A stretch of DNA of 64,000 nt from JAMZMI01 sp964353015. Lineage in GTDB: Bacteria; Bacteroidota; Bacteroidia; Cytophagales; Cyclobacteriaceae. The position numbers and the translations under genes were made by a program. Every line of letters starts with the position of its first letter. Within the stretch, counting starts at the first letter, position 1. The stretch is taken from NCBI GenBank assembly GCA_964353015.1, contig CAYGUA010000021.1, positions 27,437 through 91,436 of the forward strand, read 5' to 3'. The notes under the pieces were generated by a model that was given only the letters and a program-made list of their open reading frames with translations, was not told where the DNA came from and ran no database searches. Below, piece after piece: positions 20,101 to 28,223 of this stretch.

Positions 20101-22909
20101 TATCGCAGTAGGAAATGATTTTCAGGTACTAGAAGGCATATTTGATCATGGAAGCAGTGCCATCAATGTCGATGGTGATGTGACTATTGAGGGGTCATTA
20201 CAAACGAGTGGGGGAAGCGGAGTGGTATTTGGAGGCTCTGGTATCCAGCAGCTGATCGGTAAGGGTAATACTGATATTAATCTGGGCAGGATCACGATAG
20301 CTAATATAGAAGGTGTGCAAATACCAGACGGCAATGGATATTCATTTACCATCACAGATGCACTTCGACTTTCTCAGGGAGTTTTTGACATTGGAGGCAG
20401 TTTACTAACCTTAGGAAAAGACGCCATCATAGAAGAGCTAAATACTTTTGCTGTCACCAATATGATACAAACAAACTCTTCCTTTTCCGATAATGGCGTA
20501 AAGAAGATTTTCAACGGGACTGAGTCGGCGTTTACTTTCCCGGTAGGGGAATCAAAATACACACCATTGATCTTTACAACCATTACCACCATAGACGAAG
20601 ATGGCTTTGTTATTGTGCGTCCTGCCAATGAGTCTCATCCGTCAATAACTGATGATATCCTTACAGTAGATGATGAAACACAAAATACCCTTCGGTATCA
20701 TTGGGTTGTTAAATCCAGTGGAATAACCAATACTGCTGTGGGTACTGCCCAATTTATTTATGATCAGGCAGATGTGATGCTGTCGGGCTCAAATACCGAG
20801 AATGATTATATCGCGGCTCGTTTGTCCTATGAAAACTACCAATGGGACAAGGCGTATGCGGGTACAGCAGTCGATCCGGTTGCCAATACATTATCATTCC
20901 CACTGGATGAGAGTGTCAATTTTGCCGGAGAATATACTGCAGGAATTGACAATGCCTTTCGGGATATTCCGCTTTACAGGACCAATGGAAATGTAAATTT
21001 CATGTCTGCCACAAATTGGGAGGTTTCGCTAAATGGAGGGGTAGATTGGGCAGCAGCTTCAAGTGTACCTTTAGGAGCCATAGTCACGGTCAGAGATGGC
21101 GATGAGATGACTATAGATGACAATAATGTGCGCCTTTTATCCACGACAATTGAGTCAACAGGACGACTAATCATAGATCCTGCTTATTATGGCACCCGTC
21201 TTGGTGAAGTATCGGGTACGGGAACACTTGTGCTACAAAATGAAATTTTTCCATCAGGTAATTATGAAAATTTCCTCACTTGCATGGGAGGAGCCATTGA
21301 ATATTCATCATCCAATAGCTATCCGATTTTAGCTGGAATATCCAATGTAAGAGCAATGAGTTTGATAGGAAGTGGTACGAGAACCTTGCCTGCCAATATT
21401 GTGCAGGTGTGTGAAAATCTCACAATTGATGGACCAACCCTTGTTAAAAACAATTCGAGTAGCGTTTTAATTGAAGGGAATTTGGAGCTTATTTCAGGAG
21501 AAGTACAAATCTCAAGTTCGGACTCTAATATCGAAATAGATGGAGATTTGATATTGTCAGGTGGGACATTCAGTGGGTTTAGTGGTGCAGATATTTATGT
21601 TGGTGGCGACTTTACGATCGCTGGTGGTGTATTTTCTCCAAATAATGCAGATTTCTTTTTTGATGGTGTGGATCTTCAGGTAATTACTGGAACGTTTAAT
21701 TTAAGGAATTTAGAGATCAATAATACCGGTGTGGGTATCGACTTGTCGGGCACTGGCAATATAGTGATTGGTGGTACATTAAATCTGCTTGATGGCATTG
21801 TCACAACCACTGCGTCGAATAAAATCACGATTGGAACCAATGGATCTTATAGTAGTGCAAGTTCAGCAAGCTATATCGATGGGCCTGTTACAAAAAATAG
21901 TTTGGCAGCATCAGCAAATTATACTTTTCCTGTTGGAAAGGGTGGGCGTTACGCACCTGTTGTAATCAGTAATATCAGCACAGGAAGTCAGGATTGGACG
22001 GCAGAGTATTTTACAACCATCATCAGTGGTACACCTACGACAGGAGCATTTGACAATTCCGATCCAGGATCAGGCTACAATGCGCTAAGTAAAATCCAGC
22101 AAAATGATAGATGGAGTCTGGCAAGCAGTGGCACCAATTCAGGATTTGTCTCTGTCACTTATGGAGGCCACAATGCGTTCCCGAATACTGATGAAATACG
22201 TGTGGTTTGGTGGGATGCTGCCGAATCCCGATGGGAAAATCAGGGAGGAACAGTGACAGGAAATGTCTCATCCGGTATTGTGAAAACCGCAAATATCATT
22301 GGTTTTTCTACTCAACAGTTTGCTCTGGGTAATGCACCTGAATCTGTGCTCCCAGTTACATACACCTATTTCACTGGTGAAATTCAGGAGAATCACGCAA
22401 TATTAAGGTGGCAAACAGCCACAGAAATTGGTAATGATTATTTCCTCATTCAAAAATCAGTAGACGGCCGTAAGTTTGAGGATGTAGGCTCGGTAAAAGG
22501 CAATGGCGATTCTAAAGTATTGATTGATTATTATTTTACTGATACAAAACCTTATGCGGGTATTTCCTATTATCGACTGAAGCAAGTGGATTTTGATGGA
22601 AATTTCGAGTATTCATCTCTCGTTGTTATCCTCAATGAATCAAAACAGACATTTGAATCTTCTGTCTATCCTAATCCTGTTACTATTGATAATTTTAATT
22701 TGGTGCTGGAGACAAGTGACCTTCAAACACCTATCAGAATTCAAATAATTTCACTTGAAGGTAAACGCTGGAGCGATGAACTTTTCAATGTTGAAGAAAA
22801 TCAGGCTGTGTATCAAATTGATGTTAATCGCGAAATGCCGGCAGGTATTTATCTGCTATTCACTACACAAGGAAACAATTCCAAAGTAAAGAGAATAATT
22901 GTTCATTAA
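14111..22909 (+). CDS. Giant T9SS-secreted surface protein with LamG-like domain
   Basis: A 2,932-residue secreted protein. No ATG fits the N-terminus; TTG at 14111 gives a signal peptide ending AISYAQ, and an in-frame stop lies at 14075. Residues about 40-265 look like a LamG/concanavalin-type domain (VRFDGTERYLSL, FAGDIAEIIIYG). The body is glycine- and serine-rich beta-repeat sequence organised in three large modules beginning near residues 439, 1359 and 2288, each opening with an NW/W-rich stretch and containing a TFPVG-type segment. Near the C-terminus a fibronectin-III-like segment precedes a T9SS type A sorting domain (about 2850-2932: YPNP..., PAGIYLL..., final KRIIVH). Such proteins are exported across the outer membrane and attached to the surface; adhesion is likely but unproven. 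The 3' end overlaps rsmE by four bases. Confidence 0.9.
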   Translation: MLLLRFKIRYSIVLLLSFLSAISYAQTGPGGVGSTAGSAGQPQNVLWVDASNLGLVNDDDVNNWADQSGNGNDLQQLATKNLPIFRNDGLASGNYPVVRFDGTERYLSLTDNSTISGLPGVSIFIVYQASTLGGARGIVSKRLSSSSNEEYSVFSHTSNYLNFDINTGSDSRSNTSPTSVSTGTDYIFSAIYGNSSKSMYLQSVQAGTSQTKTGTISNGTAPLLIGALNESYGTYFAGDIAEIIIYGQGLNAAQRLLVENYLAQKYNIVITNDYYSGAGSGYDLDLAGVGNSSGETHNEAQSDGLTLGIYDGSFSTGEFAMFAHNGHVASIVSDSLSGNISMQERWSKAWYIDKTGSVNVSMAFDFGDVIGGLYPQTVTDYRLIRRNGADYEEVTTASVYVSDDKLIFNVEDLNFSDGYYSIATVDNITAPLDGGAQKVWYSFKNGNWQDPLSWTLDGASTPLYLNPTNGIPSGSDKVVITSGKTISMLITDGSADFNNAAVSNMDVIGILDLGSSYGHTITELKGTGKIRLRGSSVTDEINFVSGDISNFISSDGGVLEIYGNGLDIVSDATFNDLIVNLEADTDISVLTANLTLNGNLTVNSGVFQINDNTAANNLNVVLNGDLYVASSGGISTGTGNSRHQFDFFGNFVNDGAVAFTQRTTAIPASEATDGIVDANFINDSKDQSIQCNNVTHFYRIEINKGEDDTYSLEILSEDASYFNLNGYAAQGHGNTDQLTSNSNALGLLKGTVKIGSNVTIGALNTGGNYNISVAARLWVDGGNVTKSGGTAIVPYGGIVVSGGQLTSSVASGITTRGNGYLTVTGGKVLMNQFRTSIFGAVNQGGYSQSGGEVYVSGGSTSTDYYSFSSTYEGNTFAMSGGVLTINANSRGGIFINGTPGNFNVSGGEVVCELDNNNDFLLTSAAPFYNLTVRKTTSNSGFVILGGGTSANGSSDPRTLAPQDLYVLGNLTLQNSSASFVDFNGNTTTTGYQSIFNANGVDMYLSGNLIEQTGAQLTLGANTVTFQGAGTNLASFDPASSQLFNNVTIDKNLFEHGLRITGGNATSAMQITGELRLEKGKVFHQIYHVESLGNIYLADTVGIAGSTGSVIMNGAAPQTISTDGNGAFYNLEIDNTNGVSMEGDLSIEALFTLTNGVFDINTDHLTLKEAVAGSGFSTTKMIQTNGNSSDEGLTIYIDGVSATETILFPIGTDINTVRYTPVTASLSGIDNDGYITLRVSDTELQTVDLSVLSNNLLTYYWRISHIGFEDGSIPNVDSYVFTSSDSDDPDGGATPAGFDSNFVPGKVLDELPYLRSQETSGGISGFEITFDGAGSGFALENANYTAGDGTTSLFTGAPTIYYSRSVDGNWWEWQETNHWSTDQTNQHIGPPAGSYPQNGDIAVVGSDFVNALTGGTYSLSGTGRHQIRIDNTVGNITVAEIIFDSQAGGTALNVTDMSRVRVSRNITLTAGKISGTGEMVQDIGSTPALTGTIIADLGEFVKDENNGWFFWFQSAANLTISDRFEYPIFRTFGLSGTLDFSQDVTAKGAVIDNSTSLAVTNDYFIEGQVLIGSNGEGTLKFADVGSNLTFECGSLVFSNNVGNNVAVENAGTDIHKLIVNEDITLNQGTGFNLTSVSGAQVILELKGTGSHSFTNNTSSVAELYRLIMNKGTDTTSSFTFNDDFNLNGSVATSTADSLAMVIQNGKLILDNSGIDVHLTNGGADFEIPASGGLDIKQGTLRVAGDDSGIILDGLLRVSGGALNMDDAVNNGNNYIEYSSSGSAIFEISSGSLTLGSQFRRSLTSASGIIKYRQSGGTVIVGQNAAPQTTRGVFEVLGVGSEFYFTGGTFTLVRGINSTTVPSLLTEPENYDFAGSTIVIGNSDTPAGTASSQIGIKSSIPLFNLTVNNDSGNDPVVWLYARPLTLDGDFNLSSGASFNSNGLNVILNGDFVNDGNYIPNSNTTTFSATTGTQIYSGAGSATFYNLVKSGGGTVNLSQDIAVGNDFQVLEGIFDHGSSAINVDGDVTIEGSLQTSGGSGVVFGGSGIQQLIGKGNTDINLGRITIANIEGVQIPDGNGYSFTITDALRLSQGVFDIGGSLLTLGKDAIIEELNTFAVTNMIQTNSSFSDNGVKKIFNGTESAFTFPVGESKYTPLIFTTITTIDEDGFVIVRPANESHPSITDDILTVDDETQNTLRYHWVVKSSGITNTAVGTAQFIYDQADVMLSGSNTENDYIAARLSYENYQWDKAYAGTAVDPVANTLSFPLDESVNFAGEYTAGIDNAFRDIPLYRTNGNVNFMSATNWEVSLNGGVDWAAASSVPLGAIVTVRDGDEMTIDDNNVRLLSTTIESTGRLIIDPAYYGTRLGEVSGTGTLVLQNEIFPSGNYENFLTCMGGAIEYSSSNSYPILAGISNVRAMSLIGSGTRTLPANIVQVCENLTIDGPTLVKNNSSSVLIEGNLELISGEVQISSSDSNIEIDGDLILSGGTFSGFSGADIYVGGDFTIAGGVFSPNNADFFFDGVDLQVITGTFNLRNLEINNTGVGIDLSGTGNIVIGGTLNLLDGIVTTTASNKITIGTNGSYSSASSASYIDGPVTKNSLAASANYTFPVGKGGRYAPVVISNISTGSQDWTAEYFTTIISGTPTTGAFDNSDPGSGYNALSKIQQNDRWSLASSGTNSGFVSVTYGGHNAFPNTDEIRVVWWDAAESRWENQGGTVTGNVSSGIVKTANIIGFSTQQFALGNAPESVLPVTYTYFTGEIQENHAILRWQTATEIGNDYFLIQKSVDGRKFEDVGSVKGNGDSKVLIDYYFTDTKPYAGISYYRLKQVDFDGNFEYSSLVVILNESKQTFESSVYPNPVTIDNFNLVLETSDLQTPIRIQIISLEGKRWSDELFNVEENQAVYQIDVNREMPAGIYLLFTTQGNNSKVKRIIVH

Positions 22910-23610
22910 CATTGGTTTGCTATATTCACAAACTGACACGCAACAATGCCAGCTGTTTCTGTTCGCAATGTATTCACTCCTAAAGAAATTTTCCTAAAGC
23001 CATCTGCCAATGCCAATTTAACTTCCGATAAATCAAAGTCTCCTTCAGGTCCAATTAATGTCAATATTTTCATTTCTGGTTTAATCAGATTCGAAAAATA
23101 AGGCAATCCTGGTTCTACGAAGGCAATGAATTTATCGAACGAGGATTCATTTGCAACCTTCAACAAATGCGGCAATTTGATTAGATCATTGATTTTTGTG
23201 AGATATCCGCTTTTGGATTGTTTGAGTGCGCTTACGGCTTTTTTTTCAAGCCTATCCACTCGCAATTTTGTTCGTTCAGAATTTTTGGTCAGAATTAAAC
23301 TGATCTCATCAATTCCCATTTCACAGGCTTTTTCCACAAACCATTCTATTCTATCAATATTTTTTGTTGGGGCAATCGCGATATGATGATAAAAGGATTT
23401 GGCGGGTTTGATCGATTTTTCTAAAACTGAAAATTTGGCATTCTTTCCCGAAATGGACGTGATCTCAACAGTATAAAAGCCTCCTTTTCCATCCAAAATG
23501 CCGATTTGATCACTAACCTTGTTTCTCAAAACACGCGTAGCATGAGTGAATTCTTCTCCCGCCAAGGCGTGATTATCTACTAAAATTTCAGGATGATAGA
23601 AATAATTCAT
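22906..23610 (-). CDS. rsmE: 16S rRNA m3U1498 methyltransferase
   Basis: A 234-residue SPOUT-type methyltransferase that modifies U1498 of 16S rRNA using S-adenosylmethionine. Diagnostic blocks are HATRVLR (residues 23-29), KACEMGIDEI and, near the C-terminus, the knot segment LIGPEGDF with SLGVNTLRTETA. The length is normal. It is the last gene of a minus-strand group of three and ends against the giant surface-protein gene. Confidence 0.95.
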   Translation of the reverse strand: MNYFYHPEILVDNHALAGEEFTHATRVLRNKVSDQIGILDGKGGFYTVEITSISGKNAKFSVLEKSIKPAKSFYHHIAIAPTKNIDRIEWFVEKACEMGIDEISLILTKNSERTKLRVDRLEKKAVSALKQSKSGYLTKINDLIKLPHLLKVANESSFDKFIAFVEPGLPYFSNLIKPEMKILTLIGPEGDFDLSEVKLALADGFRKISLGVNTLRTETAGIVACQFVNIANQC

Positions 23611-23613
23611 ATG

Positions 23614-24513
23614 TTATAATTTTTCACAATATTCAGGAACAATACTTTTGAATTTATCAGAAAGTTTCTGCCTGATTTGAATACCAGCACGGTTTTCAAT
23701 TTTTCTACCATCTATTTCAAAAACTGGTGTGAGCTCACCCATAGTACCAGTTGCGAATACTTCATCTGCATTGTAAAAATCAACTAGCGATAGATTTTTT
23801 TCCATAAAAGGAATGTTCAAATCATTTGCCAATGACATGACCATGCCCCTTGTAATACCATGAAGGCATGCATCCGGAAAAGGGGTAAATAATTGGCCAT
23901 TTTTTACCATAAACAAATTGGTGTCGTTCAATTCTGCAACGAAACCTTGCCAGTCGAGCATGATTGCAGCATCTACGCCGGCAAAATTTGCCTGGATTTT
24001 TGCCAGAATATTATTCAGTAGATTGTTATGGTGAATTTTGGAGTCCAGAAATTGTGGATTATTTCTTCTTTGAGTTGATGTAATCACCTTGATCCCATTT
24101 GCATTGTCATAAACCAAAGGTTTCCATTCAGCCAGAACTATCAGGCAACTACCATTTTGATTTAGCCGAGGATCCATGCCTGAAGTGACTTTTTCACCAC
24201 GACTTAGTGTCAGTCGAATATGAGCATCATGGGTCATCTGATTTGCTTCCAAAGTTTGAGCTATTGCGGACTTGATAAAATCAATATCAGGAACATGTGC
24301 AAACGCTAGCGCCTTAGCTGATTCTTGCATTCTTATTAGATGCTGACTTAGACAAAAAATGCCTTCCGGATAAACGCGCAATCCTTCCCATACTGCATCT
24401 CCGCCTTGTACTGTACTATCGAATACTGAGATCTTAGCGTTTTTTCGATGGTATAACTGATCACCTACCCAAATCTGAATATTTTCATTTTTTGCATTGT
24501 ATTGTTGCAGCAT
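23614..24513 (-). CDS. Class IV aminotransferase (branched-chain/D-amino acid type)
   Basis: A 299-residue PLP enzyme of fold type IV. The N-terminus has the YHRKNAKISVFDSTVQGGDAV block, and the catalytic lysine is probably in DSKIHHNNLLNN near residue 155-165. The E-x-N segment AELNDTNLFMVKNG and the GITRGMV block follow. Family members interconvert branched-chain keto acids, D-amino acids or aminodeoxychorismate, and the motifs do not decide which. It lies one base after the sulfotransferase-like gene, so the pair is probably coexpressed. Confidence 0.85.
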   Translation of the reverse strand: MLQQYNAKNENIQIWVGDQLYHRKNAKISVFDSTVQGGDAVWEGLRVYPEGIFCLSQHLIRMQESAKALAFAHVPDIDFIKSAIAQTLEANQMTHDAHIRLTLSRGEKVTSGMDPRLNQNGSCLIVLAEWKPLVYDNANGIKVITSTQRRNNPQFLDSKIHHNNLLNNILAKIQANFAGVDAAIMLDWQGFVAELNDTNLFMVKNGQLFTPFPDACLHGITRGMVMSLANDLNIPFMEKNLSLVDFYNADEVFATGTMGELTPVFEIDGRKIENRAGIQIRQKLSDKFKSIVPEYCEKL

Positions 24514-24514
24514 T

Positions 24515-25231
24515 TTAGTTGGCTTTTATAGCAAGTTTAGATAATTCCTGATAATATGGTAGCGACTCTTCATAAAGCTTTTTGCAATGCTCGGGCAACT
24601 CACGGGTGGAAGTTGATTGAGGTGCAAAACCTGTGGAAGCATGAACATTTTCATACCAATATTTTGCCCAGATACCGTCTTCTGGCAAGCTTCCAGCTTT
24701 CCAGTGAAGCATTGAATCCTTCATGGGCAAGCCGATTGATTCACAAAATTTATTGAGTACCCGAGATGGATTTTTGAGTAATTCGCCAGAGTCAAGGATA
24801 ATACAAGTTTGATTTTTACTTTTTAAATATGAATAGATTTCAAATTGTCGTTTTATCCCAATATCTGTTTGAGTGGGTGATGCCATGACCTGCGCAAAAG
24901 AAGCGATGAGTTGTTTTGGATTTCTGATCAAAAAAATATCTATCCAATTGGTTAAAAATTCCAATTCCATGTCTATTAAATGATGCGCCATGTTTTTAAT
25001 GAAAACATGTTGATGATTTTCATTGAGGTATTTGATTTGATCAATAACTTTTAGGTGATCCACTGGCTGACTTTCTATTATTTCTTGCTTCCCGGGATGA
25101 TCGGCATTGGTTAGACTTAGATAATAACTGTAGAAAGGCTCATCTACTACTTTTATATCTCCACGGTGTGCGAAGCTGTACATTAAGGCGGTTGATACAT
25201 TTCTGGGAGATGAAACAAGATTCAGGATCAT
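24515..25231 (-). CDS. Sulfotransferase-like P-loop protein
   Basis: A 238-residue protein beginning MILNLVSSPRNVSTALMYSF, in which SSPRNVST corresponds to the PAPS-binding loop of sulfotransferase-family proteins. FLIRNPKQLIASFAQ near the middle matches the second conserved (3'-phosphate) block. Homologues in other bacteria are often annotated as sulfotransferase family proteins beside a class IV aminotransferase, as here. The acceptor is unknown. It starts at ATG and is divergent from the lipoprotein hydrolase gene. Confidence 0.75.
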   Translation of the reverse strand: MILNLVSSPRNVSTALMYSFAHRGDIKVVDEPFYSYYLSLTNADHPGKQEIIESQPVDHLKVIDQIKYLNENHQHVFIKNMAHHLIDMELEFLTNWIDIFLIRNPKQLIASFAQVMASPTQTDIGIKRQFEIYSYLKSKNQTCIILDSGELLKNPSRVLNKFCESIGLPMKDSMLHWKAGSLPEDGIWAKYWYENVHASTGFAPQSTSTRELPEHCKKLYEESLPYYQELSKLAIKAN

Positions 25232-25289
25232 GACTTAAATATATTTGAAGACATCAAAACCATCATCCTTCTTAAAGCGTTTCTGCCAT

Positions 25290-26114
25290 ATGCGTATTTT
25301 AAACGGTTTGTTTTTAATTACAATTCTTTCATCCTGTATGCAATTCAGAATGTCAGAGAAGGATTTTCTTAAAGAATTTCAAAATCGAGATGTAGTTCCA
25401 AAACAAGCAAATCTAAAGGTAGATAGCAATAATATTAACTATGTATATACAGATCAGGGGCGGGATGCATTATTGATTTTTGTACATGGATCTCCTGGAT
25501 CGTGGAGTGCATTTATCGATTTTTTTCAAAATGATAGTTTATTGAATCAATTTGATATGCTTTCGATAGATCGACCTGGATTTGGTGATTCTGATTACGG
25601 CAGACCGGTCAAATCACTGGAAAGGCAGGCATTTTTTTTGAGTAAGGTTATTGAGAAGTTTCCACAGAATAAGAAAATCATGATAGGTCATTCTTTGGGT
25701 GGTCCGGTCATAGCCCGTATCGCGATGGATTATGCTCACCTAACTCAAGGAATGATTATGGTTGCGCCCTCAATTGATCCAGCGATGGAAAAATACGAAT
25801 GGTATCGCTCTTGGATCGGTACGCGTATTGTTGGCGCCATGACACCTACAGATTTTTGGGTGAGCAATGAAGAAATCATGCCACTTAAAGCTGAACTTGA
25901 ACTTATGGTGCCTTTGTGGGAAAATATTAATATTCCTACGGTTGTAGTCCAGGGAACAAAAGATGTGTTAGTACCTAAAGAAAATGCTGAATTTGCTCGG
26001 AAAATGATGAACTCAGAAATCCTGACTATTCATTACTTGGAAGGGGTGAATCATTTCATCCCATGGAGTAACCCAGAAGAGATAGTAAAGGCGGTAAATT
26101 TAGTGGCCAGATAG
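25290..26114 (+). CDS. Alpha/beta hydrolase lipoprotein
   Basis: A 274-residue hydrolase. An in-frame TTG lies at 25245, but ATG at 25290 puts a clean lipoprotein signal first (MRILNGLFLITILSSC, lipobox LSSC), so this start is chosen. The core contains HGSPGS (oxyanion loop), GHSLGG with the nucleophile Ser, an Asp in VVQGTKDVLVP and the catalytic His in GVNHFIPW. It is thus a complete catalytic triad. The substrate cannot be told. The 3' end overlaps the convergent 56-residue gene by 15 bases. Confidence 0.85.
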   Translation: MRILNGLFLITILSSCMQFRMSEKDFLKEFQNRDVVPKQANLKVDSNNINYVYTDQGRDALLIFVHGSPGSWSAFIDFFQNDSLLNQFDMLSIDRPGFGDSDYGRPVKSLERQAFFLSKVIEKFPQNKKIMIGHSLGGPVIARIAMDYAHLTQGMIMVAPSIDPAMEKYEWYRSWIGTRIVGAMTPTDFWVSNEEIMPLKAELELMVPLWENINIPTVVVQGTKDVLVPKENAEFARKMMNSEILTIHYLEGVNHFIPWSNPEEIVKAVNLVAR

Positions 26115-26270
26115 TTTATCAATGAGCTTGGCAACCTCATTGGCTTCAAGGGCAATTTTTTGACCAGCTTCTGCGTCAGTACGTGATAGCTGATACGATT
26201 CTTTTAGAAGTTGTGTGTACTTGGCCTGGAGCTGAGATTTTTGTTCATGCTTTTTTTTAGAGTCTGTCAT
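26100..26270 (-). CDS. Small helical protein (DUF6435 / Lacal_2735-like)
   Basis: A 56-residue ORF from ATG at 26268-26270 to TAA at 26100-26102. The sequence is charged and helical, with KYTQLLKESYQLSRTD and an alanine/glutamate-rich stretch ending KLIDKLSGH. This resembles the small DUF6435/Lacal_2735 proteins of Bacteroidota, which have a KLxxxYxxLLxEAxxLS pattern and a helical C-terminal half. It follows the MORN gene on the same strand by 38 bases and overlaps the hydrolase gene tail to tail. Function unknown. Confidence 0.65.
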   Translation of the reverse strand: MTDSKKKHEQKSQLQAKYTQLLKESYQLSRTDAEAGQKIALEANEVAKLIDKLSGH

Positions 26271-26308
26271 AATGTGATAATGCCTTGATTTGCTTAAGCC
26301 ACCTCAAT

Positions 26309-27622
26309 CTAATAAGATTCAACGTCAATCTGTCTGCCATTTTCATCATGGATGCTCCAATCTCCTGTTTTAACCCCATTTGCGTACTCTCCTTGTGAAA
26401 ATAAATTTCCATTTTCATGATATTCTTTCCAAAGGCCATTTCTTATCCCTTCTACAAAAATTCCGGTTTCTAATAAATTACCATTGGGATAATGGAATCT
26501 TGCTGCGCCATTCTCATATCCGTTTTCATAATTCAAAAAAGAATTAATTTTTCCATCTTCAAAATATTGAATCAAAGTACCCGTGCCATTTTTCAAAGTT
26601 CCTGGATCACGTTCTTCTCCCTGTATTGAATAAAATGAAGTCACATTCATTAATCTTCCATTGACCCATTCCTGCTCTTGAGCCAATTGTTCGTTTTTAT
26701 AAAACAATCCCCATAGGCCATCTTTTTCATCATTGATGTAGCTGCCAATCAGCTTCAAAGTGCCATTTGGGTGATAGCTGATCCATTGATTAGATTTGAG
26801 ATCATTGATGAATTTGCCTTCGGACTCCAGTTCACCTGATTCATAGAAGTATTTCCAGATTCCTGTTTTTTGATCTTTATAGTATTTTCCTATCGCAAAG
26901 AGTTTACCGTTTTCAAGGAAACTGAGCCATTCTCCAGATTTCAGACCATAATTATATTGTCCTTCTACGCTTTTGTTCCCATTTTCATAATATTCCTTGT
27001 ATTCGCCTTCCAACAATCCATTTTCGAAGTGGAAGATTTTTTCCAGATATCTATTTGGGTGATAAAGCTTCCAAATTCCTGATTCAATACCATTCTCATA
27101 GTTCTCAATGGCTTTGACCCGTCCGAAAGAATAATAATAAATCCACTCACCATTGGCCAAACCATTTTTATAGGACTTGCGATAATTCACTGCGCCATTA
27201 GGGAAATATTCTATCCAGATTTCATCTTTCTTGCCATCGTTGTAAGTGCCCTTGAGAGCGAGAGATCCATCATCATAATATTCCTGATAAAGGCCATTGA
27301 GTTTTCCTAAACTATAATTTGCTTCATTTACTGTCACTCCGTATTTGTCGAACTTTCTGGATGGACCGTCTTTAACTCCTGCTTCAAAATTGGTAAATTC
27401 TAAAGGCTCACCATTTTCATAAAAATAGCGCCACAAGCCAGATTGTTTTCCATCTGTAATCCTACCTCTCGCTTTGAGTTGATCATTGTCATATCTAATC
27501 TCATAGATACCATTTTGGAGAGAGTCCTGACTCGTTGATGATCCTTGTGCCGATGACACATCCGAGATGCTGTATAGGACTAAAAATAGAAGAAAAGCAA
27601 GAGAGATATTTTTTGAAATCAT
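26309..27622 (-). CDS. Secreted MORN-repeat protein
   Basis: A 437-residue protein with a signal peptide (residues 1-25, ending VSSAQ). The mature part is about 17 MORN-type repeats of roughly 23 residues, pattern G-x-W-x-x-Y-(x)-x-N-G-x-L. Related YwqK-type repeats are widespread in Bacteroidota and are often called antitoxins, but no toxin gene is seen next to it and the signal peptide argues for an extracytoplasmic role. It is separated from the upstream gene by one base, so it belongs to the fabH group transcript. Confidence 0.85.
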   Translation of the reverse strand: MISKNISLAFLLFLVLYSISDVSSAQGSSTSQDSLQNGIYEIRYDNDQLKARGRITDGKQSGLWRYFYENGEPLEFTNFEAGVKDGPSRKFDKYGVTVNEANYSLGKLNGLYQEYYDDGSLALKGTYNDGKKDEIWIEYFPNGAVNYRKSYKNGLANGEWIYYYSFGRVKAIENYENGIESGIWKLYHPNRYLEKIFHFENGLLEGEYKEYYENGNKSVEGQYNYGLKSGEWLSFLENGKLFAIGKYYKDQKTGIWKYFYESGELESEGKFINDLKSNQWISYHPNGTLKLIGSYINDEKDGLWGLFYKNEQLAQEQEWVNGRLMNVTSFYSIQGEERDPGTLKNGTGTLIQYFEDGKINSFLNYENGYENGAARFHYPNGNLLETGIFVEGIRNGLWKEYHENGNLFSQGEYANGVKTGDWSIHDENGRQIDVESY

Positions 27623-27623
27623 A

Positions 27624-28223
27624 TTATTTCAACATCATCAAAAATCGGGCAAAACTTTCAATCGTAAAAGATTTATAACGATTCCAGTCTTGTACAGGTA
27701 TGAAACGGCTTATTTTAATAAAGTTGTTTTTATGTACATGTTCAAGCATTGCTGTGTCGTTTAATTGACTTGATAATACATAATTTGATGTTTCGAAATG
27801 ATATTCCCAAGGAGAACTGGCTACACAAAAATACATGTCCTTTTCATTACTCAAGGATGAGTAAAAATGTTTTGAAAGAGTCTCAATTTGTGCCCCACCT
27901 ATATGTAACGTGCAACTGAACTGATTACCCCACCAAAGCATAGTTCTGAATGCAAAAACTTCTTTTTGACTAAATAATCTTGGGTAATCCAAAACAAAAT
28001 AAGGCAGTCCCTGATAGTTTTCTCCTTTCGAAATTTTGCCTGCTTGTAAATAAGTCCCAGCCGGAAAATCGAAATTGACTTCTTGAATTTGGTCATGAAT
28101 TGATCGCTCAATTTCTGATAAATGCCTGATTATTTTTGTGGAAACAGTATCCTTAAGTCTAAGAAATTTTTGATCTGACAAAATTTCGATTTCTTCTAGA
28201 CTAGGGTTAAAGTCATCTACCAT
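27624..28223 (-). CDS. Conserved hypothetical protein, 199 residues
   Basis: I do not recognise the family. ATG at 28221-28223, seven bases inside the fabH end, is preferred over the in-frame upstream start that would add 17 residues unlike the rest. The protein has no signal peptide or membrane segment. It is acidic at the N-terminus, with a predicted helix around residues 15-45, and aromatic-rich beta-like sequence later (FAFRTMLWWGNQF). It is tightly packed between fabH and the MORN-repeat gene, so expression is coupled to both. Confidence 0.65.
   Translation of the reverse strand: MVDDFNPSLEEIEILSDQKFLRLKDTVSTKIIRHLSEIERSIHDQIQEVNFDFPAGTYLQAGKISKGENYQGLPYFVLDYPRLFSQKEVFAFRTMLWWGNQFSCTLHIGGAQIETLSKHFYSSLSNEKDMYFCVASSPWEYHFETSNYVLSSQLNDTAMLEHVHKNNFIKISRFIPVQDWNRYKSFTIESFARFLMMLK

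Noticed and set aside
26309..27622. YwqK-type antitoxin with a nearby toxin
   Set aside because: MORN repeats fit the label, but the protein has a signal peptide and no toxin gene is adjacent.
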